Source: an uncultured Desulfovibrio sp. (GTDB taxonomy: Bacteria; Desulfobacterota; Desulfovibrionia; Desulfovibrionales; Desulfovibrionaceae). Taken from it: a stretch of 10,617 nucleotides of DNA. The stretch spans positions 1-10,617 of the forward strand of contig URBN01000052.1 in the NCBI GenBank assembly GCA_900546145.1, read 5' to 3'. The position numbers and the translations under genes are program-made. The notes below the pieces were generated by a model. The model worked only from the letters and a program-made list of their open reading frames with translations. It searched no databases and was not told the origin of the DNA. Positions 1 through 8,100 of the stretch are shown piece by piece. Each line of letters opens with the position of its first letter. Within the stretch, counting starts at the first letter, position 1.

Positions 1-1
1 G

Positions 2-256
2 CCCCAGGACGAGGCCCAGGCCTTCATTCTCTCCTCGGAAGGGTCAGGACGGCGTTACTACTCCGGCTATCTTGGTCCGCGCACCGATGACAGCGCCTCA
101 TTTTACGTCAATCTGCGGTGCGTGGAAATCCTTCCCTCAGCCACGGTCTTCTACGCGGGCGGCGGCCTCCTGCCGGCCTCAGAACTTGCCAGCGAGTGGC
201 GTGAGACCTGCCACAAGATGCGCACTATGCTTTCCATCACCGGAATGGGAGCCTGA
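2..256 (+). CDS. menF: Isochorismate synthase MenF, C-terminal end (partial)
   Basis: Only the last 84 residues are in the window; the gene begins upstream. The enzyme converts chorismate to isochorismate, the first committed step of classical menaquinone synthesis. The visible part is the end of the chorismate-binding domain: a YYSGYLGP stretch (about residues 20-27 of the fragment), then FYVNLRCVEI, then a YAGGG loop and an EWRETCHKM stretch near the end. These match the usual terminal blocks of MenF/EntC/TrpE-like enzymes (G-x-x-G, V-x-(I/L)-R, YAG-G-(I/L), E-W-x-E-(T)-x-x-K). The reading frame is open from base 2 to TGA at 254-256. The menD start follows after one base, so the two are probably translationally coupled. 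The men context favours MenF over a siderophore isochorismate synthase. From memory, the NLRC wording resembles Bacteroidota homologues. Confidence 0.9.
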   Translation, partial: PQDEAQAFILSSEGSGRRYYSGYLGPRTDDSASFYVNLRCVEILPSATVFYAGGGLLPASELASEWRETCHKMRTMLSITGMGA

Positions 257-257
257 C

Positions 258-1946
258 ATGTACTCCGTCAAAACCAATGTTCTCGAACTCGCCGCGCTCA
301 TGAAACTGCACGGCATCACCAGAGCCGTCCTGAGCCCGGGCTCACGCAATTCGCCGCTCAACCACACGCTGGCCTCCTGTCCGGACATACTCTGTACACC
401 GGTGACCGACGAGCGCAGTGCCGCTTTCACAGCCAACGGGCTCTGCCAGGCCCTGCGCCGCCCCGTGGCCGCGTGCTGCACATCGGGCACCGCTCTTCTC
501 GACATGGCTCCCGCCGTAGCCGAAGCCTATTACCAGAATCTTCCCCTGCTCATTATTTCCGCAGACAGACCGGCCTCAGCCATCGGACAGATGGACGGTC
601 AGACCATCGTGCAGCCCGGTTCCTTTCACAATTACATCAGGAAGGAAGTCACCCTGCCCGAGCCCCATGACGCAGAAAGTCTCTGGTACTGCAACAGACT
701 CATCAACGAGGCTCTGACCGAACTCACCCACAACGGCTTCGGTCCCGTCCACATCAACGTTCCCATAACGGAACCGCTCTTTGATATGTCCGCTCCTGCT
801 CTTCCTGAAGTCCGCAGCTTCATGCGCGAACAAAGCCGTATGGCTTTTCTCACGCCCGGCATGCGGGACGAGTGGCGGAAGGCAAAACGCGTCATGATTA
901 TCTGCGGCCAGAGTCTGCCGTCCCCGGCCCTCGAAAAGTCCCTCAGACGCGCTGCCGGGAAAGGGCATGCTGTCATCGTCTGCGAGCACCTCGCGAACCT
1001 TTCAGCCTCAATGGGAGAGAAGGGATTCATCGGTACAGCGGATCTCGTTCTGGCGGCTTCCCGGACAGACGATATCCCGGCCCCTGACTTTGTCATCACT
1101 GTCGCGGGGCACGTGGTCAGCAAGCGGCTTAAGCAGTATCTGCGCAGAGTACACCCTGCCGCACACTGGCACGTGAGCCCAGACGGCGCCTGCCCCGATC
1201 TCTTCAGGTGCCTGACGCGCGCTGTTGAAGCCGATCCCGCAGAGCTCATAGGCCTGCTGGCCGAAGAGCCGGCCGACCACAGCCCGGCTTTCCAGGACGC
1301 GTGGCAGAAGGCTGGGAGTGCTGCAGCGCAGCGCGTGGCGGACTTCCGGCTCACGGAATTCACCGATCTCTTTGTTATGCGCCGCTTCCTTGAAGCCCTC
1401 CCCAGTGGATCGGCCCTGCAGCTCGCCAACAGCTCCCCCGTGCGCAACGCCCAGTACTTTCCCCTGCCCCCGGACACCGAAGTCTGCTGCAACAGAGGCG
1501 TGAACGGCATTGACGGTTCCCTGTCCACGGCTACGGGTTTCGCGCTGGGATCGCCCAGGATGACCTACGCGCTCATCGGCGATCTGAGTTTCTTCTACGA
1601 TCAGAACGCCCTGTGGAAAAACAGCCTGCCTTCAAATCTGCGTATCCTGCTCTTCAATAACGGCGGCGGCGGCATCTTTCATGTTCTCCCCGGACTCAAT
1701 TCAGAGCACAGGGATCTCTATATCGCGGGTTCCAACGGCTTCAGCGCCCGCCACGTGGCCGAAACTTTCGGCCTCGGCTATCTCGCCGCAAAAAACGCCG
1801 GGGAACTGGGCACAGCCCTGAAACAATTCTGCGGAAAGGGAGACAGTACCTCCCCGCTGCTCCTGGAAGTGTTCACAGACATCGAAAAAGACGCAGCTGC
1901 GACGCGTGCCCTGACGGCAGCCGGCGCAGGAACGTCAGACAGATAA
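258..1946 (+). CDS. menD: 2-succinyl-5-enolpyruvyl-6-hydroxy-3-cyclohexene-1-carboxylate (SEPHCHC) synthase MenD
   Basis: This thiamine-diphosphate and Mg-dependent cytoplasmic enzyme joins isochorismate with the succinyl semialdehyde unit from 2-oxoglutarate to give SEPHCHC. The product is 562 residues, close to E. coli MenD (556). Visible motifs are SPGSRNSPL (26-34), DERSAAF (51-57, with E52 as the ThDP-activating glutamate), a TSGTALLDMAPAVAEAYY block (75-92), SADRP (101-105), NRGVNGIDG (412-420) and the ThDP/Mg motif GDLSFFYDQNALW (441-453), followed by a glycine-rich NNGGGGIF (467-474). The start at 258 is chosen because GGGA at 247-250 sits 7 bases upstream, the MenD homology begins there, and TGA of menF ends at 256. 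The frame stays open back to base 72, but those 62 extra codons overlap menF and look like nothing in MenD. Confidence 0.96.
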   Translation: MYSVKTNVLELAALMKLHGITRAVLSPGSRNSPLNHTLASCPDILCTPVTDERSAAFTANGLCQALRRPVAACCTSGTALLDMAPAVAEAYYQNLPLLIISADRPASAIGQMDGQTIVQPGSFHNYIRKEVTLPEPHDAESLWYCNRLINEALTELTHNGFGPVHINVPITEPLFDMSAPALPEVRSFMREQSRMAFLTPGMRDEWRKAKRVMIICGQSLPSPALEKSLRRAAGKGHAVIVCEHLANLSASMGEKGFIGTADLVLAASRTDDIPAPDFVITVAGHVVSKRLKQYLRRVHPAAHWHVSPDGACPDLFRCLTRAVEADPAELIGLLAEEPADHSPAFQDAWQKAGSAAAQRVADFRLTEFTDLFVMRRFLEALPSGSALQLANSSPVRNAQYFPLPPDTEVCCNRGVNGIDGSLSTATGFALGSPRMTYALIGDLSFFYDQNALWKNSLPSNLRILLFNNGGGGIFHVLPGLNSEHRDLYIAGSNGFSARHVAETFGLGYLAAKNAGELGTALKQFCGKGDSTSPLLLEVFTDIEKDAAATRALTAAGAGTSDR

Positions 1947-1984
1947 TTTTTCTTCTCAAACCCGAAAGCCATGCCGGAGGGATT

Positions 1985-2806
1985 ATGGCACAGCGCGAAT
2001 GGAAAACCATCAAAAAATACGAAGAGATACTCTTTGACTATTATGAAGGCATAGCCAGGATCACCATCAACAGGCCCCGTTACCGCAACGCCTTCACGCC
2101 CGATACCACCAAAGAGATGAGCGAGGCGTTCACCTACTGCCGCGAATGCCCGGATATCAGTGTGGTCTTTCTCACCGGCGCGGGTGACAAAGCTTTCTGC
2201 AGCGGCGGTGACATGCATGTGAAGGATCGCGGCGGCTATGTGGGCAAGGACGGCGTCCCGAGGCTGAACATCCTGGACGTGCAGAAGCAGATCCGCTCTC
2301 TGCCAAAGCCAGTCATCGCCCTCGTGAACGGCTACGCCATCGGCGGAGGCCACGTCCTGCACGTTGTCTGCGATCTGACCATTGCCTCCGAAAACGCCAT
2401 CTTTGGACAGACAGGGCCGCATGTGGGCAGCTTTGACGCCGGTTTCGGCTCCAGCTACCTCGCGCGCATCATCGGCCAGAAGAAGGCCAGGGAAATGTGG
2501 TTCCTCTGCCGTCAGTACTCCGCTCAGGAAGCCCTCCAGATGGGACTCGTGAACAAAGTCGTACCTCTCGACAAACTCGAGGATGAAGGCGTGGCCTGGG
2601 CAGAGCGCATGATGGAAATGAGCCCCATGGCCCTGCGCATGATCAAGGTCGGCCTCAACGCCGAACTCGATGGCCAGGCAGGCATTCAGGAACTGGCTGG
2701 CGACGCTACCCTTCTTTACTATCTCACCGACGAGGCCCAGGAAGGCGGCAAAGCCTTCCTCGAGAAGCGCAAGCCCAACTTTAAGGACTATCCCAAGTTC
2801 CCCTAG
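1985..2806 (+). CDS. menB: 1,4-dihydroxy-2-naphthoyl-CoA synthase MenB
   Basis: This crotonase-family enzyme closes the second ring: o-succinylbenzoyl-CoA goes to 1,4-dihydroxy-2-naphthoyl-CoA by a Dieckmann-type condensation. The product has 273 residues (E. coli 285, a constant offset of 12). Visible are FCSGGDM (71-77), the oxyanion-hole loop IGGGH (119-123), QTGPHVGSFDAG (142-153) and the conserved C-terminal block QAGIQELAGDATLLYY (231-246). G144 aligns with E. coli G156, the mark of bicarbonate-dependent type I MenB; D151 and Y246 align with catalytic D163 and Y258. The start has GGAGG at 1976-1980, 4 bases before the ATG. The gene lies 38 bases after menD, just where E. coli has menH. 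From memory the sequence is very close to Bacteroidota MenB (RYRNAFTP, GGYVGKDGVPRLN, end KDYPKFP). Confidence 0.97.
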   Translation: MAQREWKTIKKYEEILFDYYEGIARITINRPRYRNAFTPDTTKEMSEAFTYCRECPDISVVFLTGAGDKAFCSGGDMHVKDRGGYVGKDGVPRLNILDVQKQIRSLPKPVIALVNGYAIGGGHVLHVVCDLTIASENAIFGQTGPHVGSFDAGFGSSYLARIIGQKKAREMWFLCRQYSAQEALQMGLVNKVVPLDKLEDEGVAWAERMMEMSPMALRMIKVGLNAELDGQAGIQELAGDATLLYYLTDEAQEGGKAFLEKRKPNFKDYPKFP

Positions 2807-2821
2807 GCCGGAGATGCGGTT

Positions 2822-3889
2822 ATGAGCTGGAAAGTCACCATAGTTCCGCGCACCCTGCACTTCAGGGAGCCGGCTGGCACATCCCGCGGCGTCTACCTCA
2901 CCCACGACGTCTGGTACGTTGTCCTGGAGGACAGCGGGGGGCGTTTCGGCGTGGGCGAGTGCGCCCCTCTTCCTGATCTGAGCCAGGAAGCCGGTCCGGA
3001 CTACGAAGAAAGGCTCCATGAATACTGCCGCGCCTTCGCCGAAAGCGGCGACATTTACGGAAGCGTCCCATCCTCATATCCGTCCGTCCGCTTCGGTCTC
3101 GAAACGGCGCTCAGACATGCCATACGAGGAACCATACGTCTCTGGGACACGCCCTTCAGCCGCGGTGAAAAAGACATCACCATCAACGGCCTGGTGTGGA
3201 TGGGCAGCCATGACAAAATGCTCGAGCGCCTCGACGCCAAGATGAAGGCCGGATTCCACTGCGTGAAACTCAAAATCGGCGCTATCGGCTTCGACGAGGA
3301 GTGCGATCTCATGCGGCACATCCGCATGCGCTACCCGGATCCGGGGGAGCTCGAGCTGAGACTCGATGCCAACGGCGGCTTCACACCGGAAAACGCCATG
3401 CAGAGGCTCGAAAAACTCGCCGAGTTCAAACCGCATTCCATTGAGCAGCCCATCAGACAGGGACAGTGGGAAGCCAGCAGCAGACTCTGCGCCTCGTCGC
3501 CCGTGCCCATAGCCCTCGATGAGGAGCTCATCGGCCTCAATGACGCGAAGCAGAAGGCTGACATGCTCGATGCCGTGCATCCGAAGTACATCATTCTGAA
3601 GCCGACCCTGCACGGCGGACTCATGGGCTCAGAAGAATGGATCCGGCTTGCCGGAGAGCGGGGCATCGGTTTCTGGGCCACCAGTGCCCTCGAATCCAAT
3701 ATCGGGCTCAACGCCATCGCCCAGTGGCGGGCTGCCTCGGACTGCAGCATGCCTCAGGGGCTCGGGACAGGGCAGCTTTTCACGGACAACATGGAGAGCT
3801 ATCCGCTCTCTATCCGCGGCGAGGCTCTGCACTTCGACCCCGATATGCCGGAGCCGGATCTCAGAAGCTGGCTCGGTCTCGAAAGATAA
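2822..3889 (+). CDS. menC: o-Succinylbenzoate synthase MenC
   Basis: This enolase-superfamily enzyme dehydrates SHCHC to o-succinylbenzoate using a divalent metal. The product is 355 residues (E. coli 320). The N-terminal capping domain includes AGTSRGV (18-24) and GVGECAPLPDLS (43-54). The barrel has the expected catalytic set: KLK with K149 and K151, LDANGG with metal ligand D182, IEQP with E208, ALDEEL with D233, and ILKP with K260. SALESNIGLNAIAQW (288-302) and PQGLGTG (311-317) form the last barrel strands. A GGAG at 2810-2813 lies 8 bases before the ATG, and menB ends only 15 bases upstream, so this is one operon. MenC is among the most divergent Men enzymes, and this form resembles the Bacteroidota type from memory. 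A dipeptide epimerase is the main alternative in the superfamily, but the operon argues against it. Confidence 0.93.
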   Translation: MSWKVTIVPRTLHFREPAGTSRGVYLTHDVWYVVLEDSGGRFGVGECAPLPDLSQEAGPDYEERLHEYCRAFAESGDIYGSVPSSYPSVRFGLETALRHAIRGTIRLWDTPFSRGEKDITINGLVWMGSHDKMLERLDAKMKAGFHCVKLKIGAIGFDEECDLMRHIRMRYPDPGELELRLDANGGFTPENAMQRLEKLAEFKPHSIEQPIRQGQWEASSRLCASSPVPIALDEELIGLNDAKQKADMLDAVHPKYIILKPTLHGGLMGSEEWIRLAGERGIGFWATSALESNIGLNAIAQWRAASDCSMPQGLGTGQLFTDNMESYPLSIRGEALHFDPDMPEPDLRSWLGLER

Positions 3890-3900
3890 CGAAAATGGAA

Positions 3901-3905
3901 AGGAG
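3901..3905 (+). promoter_or_regulatory. Shine-Dalgarno site that decides the menE start
   Basis: AGGAG lies 12 bases after the menC stop codon. In-frame ATGs follow at 3908 (2 bases away, too close) and 3914 (8 bases away, near optimal). The spacing therefore favours the second ATG. Confidence 0.7.
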
Positions 3906-3913
3906 CGATGAAG

Positions 3914-5038
3914 ATGAAGGGCATTCCCTCTCTGGAAGAGGAAAATCTGACGCGTCTGAGACAGCTCACCCTGACGCTGAACGGATCCGAACTCAAAGGG
4001 GGCCTGCTCTCCGCCTTCATCGCTTCCCATTTCCGAAAAGAGGGCATTCTCGGCGACCTCTCGCGCTTTCTCGCCGACTGGCAGTCTCCCTCCGCCACAG
4101 TGTCCGTGCAGACTTCGGGTTCCACGGGAGCACCGAAGCCCATGCAGGCGGAAAAACGCCGTATGGCTCAGAGCGCCCGCCGCACATGCGCCTTCCTCGG
4201 ACTCAGGCCTGGCGATTCCGCCCTCCTGGCGATGCCCCTCAGGTATATCGCCGGCAAGATGGTCGTGGTGCGCGCCCTCGTTCAGGGGCTCAACCTGGTA
4301 GCCGTCGAACCCAGCTCCTCGCCGCTCAGGGAAGTCGGCACGCCTCTGGATTTTGCCGCCCTCACGCCCATGCAGGCCTATGAGAGCCTGCGCGATCCCG
4401 TCTGCGCGGAACGGCTCAGGAATGTAAGGCACCTGCTCCTCGGCGGAGGCGCCGTAACAGGCTCTCTAGCTGAAGCGCTCAGGAACTTCCCCAACGCTGT
4501 CTGGTCGTCTTACGCCATGACCGAGACGCTTTCACACATTGCCTTACGGAAAGTGAACGGCCAGGACGCCACGGACTGGTACACGCCCATGCCTGGCGTC
4601 TCGGTACACCTTTCCGAAAAGGGCACGCTCGTCATTGACGCGCCCAGTGTCTGCGAAAAGGTCCTCACGACCAATGATATCGCCGAAATCGGGCCGGACG
4701 GGCGCTTCCGCATCAGGGGCCGCCTCGACAACGTCATCGACACGGGCGGCATCAAGGTGCAGGCTGAGGAAGTGGAGCAGAAGCTCGCAGAAAGAATCCC
4801 CGGCGCCTTCTGCATTACGTCCGTTCCCGATGACAGACTGGGCGAAAAAATCACGCTCCTCCACACATCCGGCATGACAGACACCGAGCTGGATGCGCTC
4901 TGCCGGAATATCCTGCCAAAATACTGGGTGCCCCGCGCTTTTATCCGCGTGGACGCCATCCCGCTCACCGGAACCGGCAAAACGGCCAGGGCTGACGCGA
5001 AGAAACTCGCCCTGACAAAATATTTTCCTGCCATGTAA
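3914..5038 (+). CDS. menE: o-Succinylbenzoate-CoA ligase MenE (short form)
   Basis: This acyl-adenylate-forming enzyme activates o-succinylbenzoate with ATP and CoA, supplying the MenB substrate. In the numbering that starts at the ATG of 3908 (376 residues), motifs are the P-loop TSGSTGAPK (69-77), YAMTET (202-207), TNDI (255-258), GRLDNVIDTGGIKVQ (271-285) and the C-terminal GTGKTARAD with catalytic K358. This ANL-superfamily protein is shorter than E. coli MenE (451) because of a reduced N-terminal domain, a form I associate with Bacteroidota. I place the start at 3914 (374 residues), because AGGAG at 3901-3905 is 8 bases from this ATG but only 2 from the ATG at 3908. It is the last gene of the operon, and a terminator follows. 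Confidence 0.93.
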   Translation: MKGIPSLEEENLTRLRQLTLTLNGSELKGGLLSAFIASHFRKEGILGDLSRFLADWQSPSATVSVQTSGSTGAPKPMQAEKRRMAQSARRTCAFLGLRPGDSALLAMPLRYIAGKMVVVRALVQGLNLVAVEPSSSPLREVGTPLDFAALTPMQAYESLRDPVCAERLRNVRHLLLGGGAVTGSLAEALRNFPNAVWSSYAMTETLSHIALRKVNGQDATDWYTPMPGVSVHLSEKGTLVIDAPSVCEKVLTTNDIAEIGPDGRFRIRGRLDNVIDTGGIKVQAEEVEQKLAERIPGAFCITSVPDDRLGEKITLLHTSGMTDTELDALCRNILPKYWVPRAFIRVDAIPLTGTGKTARADAKKLALTKYFPAM

Positions 5039-5063
5039 GCCCGGCGCTCCGCCCCCGAGGCGC

Positions 5064-5096
5064 GGCTGAAGGTGATGACCTCCGGCCCCTTTTTTT
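5064..5096 (+). terminator. Rho-independent terminator of the men operon
   Basis: Starting 25 bases after the menE stop, bases 5064-5073 pair with 5078-5087. This gives nine pairs, including one T-G pair, with a single A/C mismatch and a GATG tetraloop. The stem is followed by CC and then seven T residues (5090-5096). This is the classic form of an intrinsic terminator and fits the end of the operon. An alternative fold pairs 5055-5060 with 5079-5085. Confidence 0.7.
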
Positions 5097-5103
5097 CTAT
5101 AAA
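5075..5103 (+). promoter_or_regulatory. dnaE: Candidate sigma-70-type promoter for dnaE
   Basis: A -35-like ATGACC (5075-5080, 4 of 6 matches to TTGACA) is separated by exactly 17 bases from a -10-like TATAAA (5098-5103, 5 of 6 matches to TATAAT). Transcription would begin near 5110, giving a leader of about 55 bases. The -35 box lies inside the right half of the terminator hairpin and the T-run forms part of the spacer. The stretch is A+T-rich against a G+C-rich background. This is a pattern match only. Confidence 0.45.
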
Positions 5104-5126
5104 ACACTCTTCCACTTCTTTTTTCA

Positions 5127-5151
5127 CGCGGGAGGGCCCCCTCTTTCCGCG
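5127..5151 (+). promoter_or_regulatory. G+C-rich hairpin in the dnaE leader
   Basis: CGCGG (5127-5131) pairs with CCGCG (5147-5151), and GAGG (5132-5135) pairs with CCTC (5140-5143). This gives nine pairs with a GCCC loop and a three-T bulge. It ends 2 bases before the dnaE Shine-Dalgarno site. There is no following T-run, so it is not a terminator. It may shape the messenger 5' end or ribosome access, but that is inference. Confidence 0.35.
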
Positions 5152-5153
5152 GC

Positions 5154-5160
5154 GGGAGGA
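5154..5160 (+). promoter_or_regulatory. Strong Shine-Dalgarno site of dnaE
   Basis: GGGAGGA ends 5 bases before the ATG at 5166 and supports that start. It is one of the strongest sites in the window, in keeping with separate expression of dnaE from the men genes. Confidence 0.8.
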
Positions 5161-5165
5161 GCCTC

Positions 5166-8100
5166 ATGTCCGATTTCATCCATCTCCACTGCCATACCGA
5201 ATACAGCATGCTTGACGGCGCTATCCGGCTCAAGGATCTGTGCCAGAAAGCGAAAGATTACGGCATGGGGGCCTGCGCCGTCACCGATCACGGCAACATG
5301 TTCGCGGCGGCCTCCTTCCAGAAAGCCTGCACGGAATTCGGAATCAAGCCCATTTTCGGCTGTGAGGTCTATACCTGCCGCGATCACCTGGACACCAAGA
5401 GCGAAGACGCCAAGCGCCGCAACCACCTGATTCTGCTCGCGAAGAACATGACCGGCTACCACAACCTCGTGAAAGTGGTGACCAAGGGCTGGCTCGAGGG
5501 CTTTTTCTACAAGCCGCGCGTGGACTGGAATATCCTTAAGGAATATTCCGAGGGCATCATCTGTCTGACTGCCTGCATTCAGGGCGAGATCCCCCAGGCC
5601 ATCCTGTCAGGTGACATGGACAAGGCCCGCGAGATCACAAGGCAGTATGCGGCTCTTTACAAAGACAATTTCTACCTCGAGCTGCAGCACAACGGCCTCG
5701 AGAAACAGACCATCGTCAACAACGGCCTTCTGGAACTGGCAGAGAGCGAGCATCTGCCTGTGGTAGCCACCAATGACTGCCACTACCTCAACGCGGACGA
5801 CTACGAGGCTCACGAAATCCTGCTCTGCATCGGCACGGGTTCCACCATCAACGACAAAAAGCGCTTCCGTTTCGAAACCCACGAACTCTATTACAAGTCC
5901 CCGGAAGAAATGGAGCGCGACTTCGCGTCCGTACCCCAGGCCATTGAGAATACGGCGAAAATCGCGGAAATGTGCAACTGCGAGCTGACCTTCGGCAAGC
6001 ACTTCTTTCCCAAATACCCGCTGCCCGAGGGTGCCAGCCTTGAGTCCGAATTCCGTAAACTGGCAGAGGAGGGCCTTGAGCGCCGTTTCCGCGAGCATCC
6101 CAATCCGGAAACCATAGACAAGGACAAATACCGCAAGCGCCTGCAGCATGAAATCGGCGTCATCCTGGAAATGGGCTTCCCCGGCTACTTCCTCATCGTG
6201 CAGGAATTCATCAACTGGGCCAAAAACCATGGCGTGCCCACAGGACCGGGCCGTGGCTCGGCGGCAGGCTCCCTTGTGGCCTGGTCCATGCGCATCACCA
6301 ACCTCGATCCCATGCCGTACAACCTGCTGTTCGAACGTTTCCTGAACATCGAACGCGTGTCCCTCCCTGATATCGACGTCGACTTCTGCGAACGCCGCCG
6401 GTACAGGGTCATCCGGCATATGGCCGACACCTACGGAGAGGACTCAGTGTCCCAGATTGCCGCATTCGGCAAGATGAAGGCCAAAGCCGTCATCCATGAC
6501 GTGGGTCGTGTGCTGGGAATGACGTTCCAGGAACGCGCGGCCATCGCCAAGCTGGTGCCCGGCAACGATCCCAAGATCCACATCAAGGATGTCCTTAAGC
6601 AGGAACCCGAGCTTCAGAAGCGCTACGACACGGAACCACAGATCAGGCATCTCCTCGACATCGCCATGAAACTGGAGGGCCTCACCCGGCAGGCCAGCAT
6701 GCATGCGGCCGGACTCGTGGTTTCTGACAAGCCGATGGTTGAGTATCTTCCTCTCTTCCGCGGCAAACACGGCGAGCAGGTCACCCAGTTTGACGGCCCT
6801 ATGGTCGAGCAGACGGGCCTGGTCAAATTCGACTTTCTCGGCCTCAAGACCATGACCCTCATTCAGGACGCTCTGGATAATATCAAGCTTGAGGGTGAGG
6901 AACCTCCGAATCTTGATATCCTGCCCTTTACGGATCAGGCCACCTACGACCTCTATTCCCGCGGTGATACGGACGGAGTCTTCCAGGTCGAAGGCTCCGG
7001 TATGCGTCAGTACCTGCGCATGCTGCACCCCTCCTGCTTCGAAGATCTCATAGCCATGCTCGCTCTTTACCGCCCCGGGCCTCTCGGCTCGGGCATGGTC
7101 GATGAATTCATCAAGCGCAAGCACGGTGAGGTGCCCGTTGTTTACCCGCACCCGTCCCTGGAAAGCTGCCTCAAGGATACCTACGGCGTCATTGTCTACC
7201 AGGAACAGGTCATGCAGATCGCCCAGATCATCGCCAACTACACGCTGGGCGGCGCTGACCTGCTGCGGCGCGCCATGGGCAAGAAAAAGGCCGAGGCCAT
7301 GGCCAAGCAGCGTTCCATTTTCGTCAAGGGCGCCGCGGCAAACAACATTTCCGAGGAAAAGGCCAACGAAATCTTTGACTTGATGGAAAAGTTCGCGGCC
7401 TACGGCTTCAACAAATCCCACTCCGCGGCTTACGCCCAGATCTCCTACTACACTGCCTGGCTCAAGGTGCACCACACCTGCGCTTTCATGGCCGCCCTGC
7501 TCACCAGCGAAATGGGCAACCAGGAAAAACTCCTCAAATACATTTCCTGCTGCAAGGATCGCGGCGTGGACGTCCTGCCGCCTTCCGTAAACTACTCCCA
7601 GCGTTCCTTCTCGGCCAAAGACGGCAAAATCGTCTTCGGCCTTGGAGGCATCAAAAACGTAGGCGACGAAGCCATTCAGGAAATTGTCAACGGCCGCAAA
7701 AACGGCGAGTACAAGTCGCTCTACGATCTGTGCACCCGCGTCAACATGCGCAAAGTCACCAAGCGCGTCCTGGAATCCCTGATCAAAGGCGGCGCCTTTG
7801 ACTGCACCGGCGCAACGCGCCAGGCTCTTCTCTGCTGCCTCGATCTGGTGGTGGAGAAGGCCCAGAGAAGAGCGAAACTCAACGAGTCACAGTCATCATC
7901 TCTGCTCGCCCTGTCTCCAAAGCTTCAGGTTGTTACGGAACAGTTGCCTGGCGTGGGCATTAACTGCCCTGACGCCGGACTCGAGGAATTCCCTGACGAC
8001 ATCAAGCTGCAGAACGAGAAGGAGGCCCTCGGATTCTACCTCACATCCCATCCGCTTCAGCCTTTCAAACAGCAGTGGAAGCGCATTGGCAATATGGAAC

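Noticed and set aside
72..257. N-terminal extension of menD by 62 codons
   Set aside because: It overlaps the menF 3' end in another frame, lacks MenD similarity, and the start at 258 has a ribosome site and a tight link to the menF stop.
1778..3019. 413-codon open frame on the minus strand
   Set aside because: It runs antisense to menD, menB and menC, which are certain. Long antisense frames are common in G+C-rich genes, and the translation matches nothing I know.
6444..7475. 343-codon open frame on the minus strand within dnaE
   Set aside because: It lies entirely antisense to the polymerase core and is explained by codon bias.
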